DNA of 41,738 nt from Oscillospiraceae bacterium. Its GTDB lineage: Bacteria > Bacillota > Clostridia > Oscillospirales > CAG-272. Positions 41,058-41,738 of the stretch are shown here, one piece after another. The notes under the pieces were generated by a model. That model saw nothing but the letters and a program-made list of their open reading frames with translations. It was not told the origin of the DNA and did no database searches. The DNA lies in assembly GCA_015064545.1 (NCBI GenBank), contig SVSA01000008.1:1-41738 (forward strand), in the 5' to 3' direction. Positions within the stretch are counted from its first letter, which is position 1; each line of letters begins with the position of its first letter. The position numbers were made by a program, and so were the translations under genes.

Positions 41058-41738
41058 ATGATCAATGTAATCGGACTCGGCTATATCGGTCTGCCGACCG
41101 CCCTGATGTTTGCCTCCCACGGCGTCGAGGTTGTCGGCACCGACTACAATGCCGAGCTTGTGGCCACCCTGAATGCCGGCAAAACCACCTTTGAGGAAAA
41201 AGGACTCGATGAGCTCTATCAAAATGCGGTGGCCGCCGGAATTACCTTTACCACCGCTTATCAAAAAACCGACTGCTATATTGTTTCGGTACCCACCCCC
41301 TACGATAAATTCAGCAAACGCATCGATGCCTCCTATGTCATGGCGGCGGTCCGTACGGTGCTCGGCGTCTGCGAGCCCGGTGCCACGATTGTGATCGAGT
41401 CGACCGTTTCGCCCGGCACCATCGACCGCTTTGTCCGTCCCATTCTCGCCGAGCATGGTCTTACCGCAGGCAAGGACATTCATCTTGTGCATGCCCCCGA
41501 GCGCATCATTCCCGGCAATATGGTCTACGAGCTGCTCCACAATTCGCGAACCATCGGTGCCGATGATAAGGCGGTTGGCGAGCACATCAAGGCGCTGTAT
41601 GCTTCCTTCTGTCTCGGTGAAATTGTTGTCACCGATATCCGTACCGCCGAGATGACCAAGGTAATCGAAAACACCTACCGTGCCGTCAATATCGCCTGCG
41701 CCAATGAGCTTGCCAAGATCTGCCGCCGCGATGATATG
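41058..41738 (+). CDS. wecC: UDP-N-acetyl-D-mannosamine dehydrogenase-like (partial, 3' end outside window)
   Basis: 227 codons of a nucleotide-sugar dehydrogenase. The NAD-binding motif VIGLGYIGLPTALMF is at the very N-terminus; YIVSVPTPYD, VIESTVSPGTI and HAPERIIPG follow, and TAEMTKVIENTYRAVNIACANE belongs to the central helical domain. The FASHGVEVVGTDYN start and ERIIPG motif resemble WecC, which oxidises UDP-ManNAc to UDP-ManNAcA, more than UDP-glucose dehydrogenase. The catalytic cysteine lies beyond the window end, so truncation is only due to the window. ATG 41058 follows ATAGGAGA. Gene symbol is a best guess. Confidence 0.85.
   Translation, partial: MINVIGLGYIGLPTALMFASHGVEVVGTDYNAELVATLNAGKTTFEEKGLDELYQNAVAAGITFTTAYQKTDCYIVSVPTPYDKFSKRIDASYVMAAVRTVLGVCEPGATIVIESTVSPGTIDRFVRPILAEHGLTAGKDIHLVHAPERIIPGNMVYELLHNSRTIGADDKAVGEHIKALYASFCLGEIVVTDIRTAEMTKVIENTYRAVNIACANELAKICRRDDM

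Overview
The window looks like a chromosomal segment of an uncultured or gut-type Clostridia member (Bacillota, Oscillospiraceae-like), of fairly high GC for that group. The reasons are gene content (S10 operon order, an ECF S component, a TSCPD protein, a YhaN-like ATPase, meso-diaminopimelate dehydrogenase, ProB without a PUA domain), strong AGGAGG-type ribosome binding sites, and many TTGACA / 17 bp / TATAAT promoters, often with an extended TGn -10. No phage, integrase, transposase, CRISPR array, rRNA or tRNA gene was seen. The taxonomic call is inference.

Layout. 1-3042: the start of the S10 ribosomal operon on the minus strand (rpsJ, rplC, rplD, rplW, rplB cut by the window edge), with its promoter and a hairpin-rich leader of about 385 nt. 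3167-4290: an ECF S component on plus, followed by two tandem copies of a ~220 bp palindrome-rich repeat. 4317-7434: a minus-strand run DUF1273/SLOG - lipoprotein - recA - recX - TSCPD behind one clear promoter that overlaps a LexA-like palindrome. 7463-11041: a YhaN-type membrane-anchored SMC-like ATPase downstream of a galactokinase. 11094-13202: a divergent SGNH/sialate O-acetylesterase-type gene. 13284-18616: a three-gene plus-strand operon in which two ABC exporter halves, each with an N-terminal soluble domain and a four-cysteine zinc-ribbon, flank a DUF1854 gene. 18617-19027: non-coding, several hairpin repeats. 19028-22221: minus-strand operon of an AMP-forming acyl-CoA ligase, a TetR regulator and a cysteine-rich membrane protein. 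22353-22921: rnhA. 23167-25678: a polar amino acid ABC importer (binding protein, permease, ATPase). 25685-30630: minus-strand upp, cinA, proB, proA, proC. 30768-33049: two CobW/COG0523-type GTPases, one with a large His-rich metal-binding loop and one fused to a YcgQ/DUF1980-like domain. 33051-35198: lysR and divergent ddh. 35262-36518: an aldo/keto-reductase-fold protein with two 4Fe-4S motifs. 36599-41738: the beginning of an exopolysaccharide or capsule locus (two glycosyltransferases, acetyltransferase, flippase, UDP-sugar dehydrogenase cut by the window edge).

How the parts work together. Most of the window is housekeeping: translation, SOS repair, proline synthesis, uracil salvage, lysine/peptidoglycan precursor, amino acid uptake. 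The parts that stand out are the DUF1854 / zinc-ribbon ABC exporter cassette, the paired COG0523 GTPases with the unusual fusion, the long structured S10 leader, the LexA-like site over the recA-operon promoter, and three families of non-coding hairpin repeats. The DUF1854 cassette is the best candidate for a poorly described system. All family assignments were made by reading motifs, without database searches.
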